The notes under the pieces were generated by a model that saw nothing but the letters and a program-made list of their open reading frames with translations, ran no database searches and was not told the origin of the DNA. This document shows, in pieces, positions 32,778 to 33,669 of a stretch of 33,669 nucleotides of DNA. The first letter of the stretch is position 1. Every line of letters begins with the position of its first letter. The position numbers and the translations under genes are program-made. This DNA is from Planctomycetales bacterium. Its GTDB lineage: Bacteria > Planctomycetota > JAKEIC01. The stretch covers positions 1-33,669 of the forward strand of contig JAKEIC010000331.1 in assembly GCA_022614695.1 (NCBI GenBank), read 5' to 3'.

Positions 32778-33669
32778 CGGACACGCCCGAGCCGCCCGTC
32801 CCGCCGCCCCTCGCGGGCGCCGCCGACCCCGCGCTGGTCCGGTGGCACCTCGCGGCCTCGCTCGCGTGGCTCCTGGCCGGGCTCCTCGCGGGCCTCTGGG
32901 TGGCGGCCTGCCTCGTCTGGCCCGGGCTCGCCCCCGGGATCCCCTGGCTCGCCCCGGGGCGGCAGAGGATGGTCCACACGACGGTCCTCGGCCAGGGCTT
33001 CCTCTGGAACGGGCTCGTCGGGGCCCTCTACTCGATCGTCCCGGCAGCGGCGGGACGGGCGGTCCTCTCGCGCCGCCTGGGAGTCGCGGCCTTCTGGCTC
33101 TGGCAGGCGGTGGTCGCCGCGGGCGCGGCCGGGATCGCCGCCGGCGGCGCGCGCGGCGTCGAGTGGGCCGAGGGGCCGGCCCTCCTCGATCCCCTGGTCA
33201 CGCCGCTCCTGGCGGCGACCGCCGTGAACCTCCTCGCGCCGATCCTTGCCGAGCCGCGGCGCGCGGCGGCGCCGCCGCTCGGCTACGTCGCGGCCGGTCT
33301 CGCCTGGACCGTGCTTCTGGACCTCCTCGGGCGACACGGAGTCCCCGCCGCGCCCCCGGGCGCGGCGGCCCTCTCGCTCTCGGGCCTCTACCTCCACGCG
33401 AGCACCGGCCTGGCCCTCGCGCCTCTCGGGTTCGCGATCCTCCTCCACGGGGCGGCCGAGGCGGCGGGGGGGAGGCTACGCTACGGCGGCCTGGCCCGCG
33501 CGGGGATGTGGGTATTCGTGATCGCCTACCCGCTCAATGCGCTCGATCCGTTCCTCCGAGGTGTCCTCCCGGGGAGCCTCCCCGGGCTCTCCGGGCTCCT
33601 GGTCCTCGTGGTCTCGTTCGTGGTCCTCGCGGTCGTGCTCCCCGTGGCGGCCTCGCTGGCCTCGGCCCC
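32774..33669 (+). CDS. CcoN/heme-copper-oxidase subunit I-like membrane protein (3' truncated by window)
   Basis: ATGA overlap with cytochrome stop; 'IPWLAPGRQRMVHTTVLGQGFLWNGLVGALYSIVP' resembles cbb3 CcoN 'PWLSFGRLRPLHTNA...'; multiple TM helices; ORF open to window end. Confidence 0.6.
   Translation, partial: MTDTPEPPVPPPLAGAADPALVRWHLAASLAWLLAGLLAGLWVAACLVWPGLAPGIPWLAPGRQRMVHTTVLGQGFLWNGLVGALYSIVPAAAGRAVLSRRLGVAAFWLWQAVVAAGAAGIAAGGARGVEWAEGPALLDPLVTPLLAATAVNLLAPILAEPRRAAAPPLGYVAAGLAWTVLLDLLGRHGVPAAPPGAAALSLSGLYLHASTGLALAPLGFAILLHGAAEAAGGRLRYGGLARAGMWVFVIAYPLNALDPFLRGVLPGSLPGLSGLLVLVVSFVVLAVVLPVAASLASA

Noticed and set aside
1-33669. CRISPR arrays, tRNA/rRNA genes, prophage or integrase signatures
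   Set aside because: No regularly spaced repeats, cloverleaf/T-arm motifs, rRNA segments or integrase/transposase motifs recognised by reading; not verified computationally.

Overview
GC-rich bacterial chromosomal window, Planctomycetota-like in gene content (inference). I support about 29 CDSs. In order: an NtrY-like histidine kinase; a secreted TPR-like protein; a Ser/Thr kinase-TPR protein that begins at the DFG motif and so lacks the N-lobe and catalytic loop; a minus-strand tetR-hcrC-hcrA-hcrB-like locus (4-hydroxybenzoyl-CoA reductase type, with the extra 4-Cys insertion in the FAD subunit); VOC and HEPN proteins; a minus-strand cluster of a secreted M64 peptidase and two tandem secreted squalene-cyclase/prenyltransferase-fold paralogs; LysR; a transglutaminase lipoprotein; GlcG/HbpS-like; a GAF/HD-GYP protein with an insertion inside the HD-GYP domain; HEAT; Nudix; a giant GH2-like protein; YgfZ; MqnC; a zincin-like metallopeptidase; FmdB; a di-heme cytochrome c lipoprotein; and a truncated CcoN-like integral membrane protein that appears to lack the Cu_B His pair. 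No rRNA, tRNA, CRISPR array or autonomous transposon was recognised. The most interesting signals are: (1) a recurrent TANNNT-N6..10-ATG/GTG arrangement suggesting leaderless transcription at most transcription-unit starts; (2) the N-lobe-less kinase with a retained promoter/start; (3) a 164-bp nested palindromic MITE/REP-like element; (4) two other dispersed small repeat families; (5) the CcoN-like protein without apparent Cu_B ligands, coupled to a di-heme cytochrome c; (6) a palindromic operator candidate over the tetR start upstream of the hcr genes.
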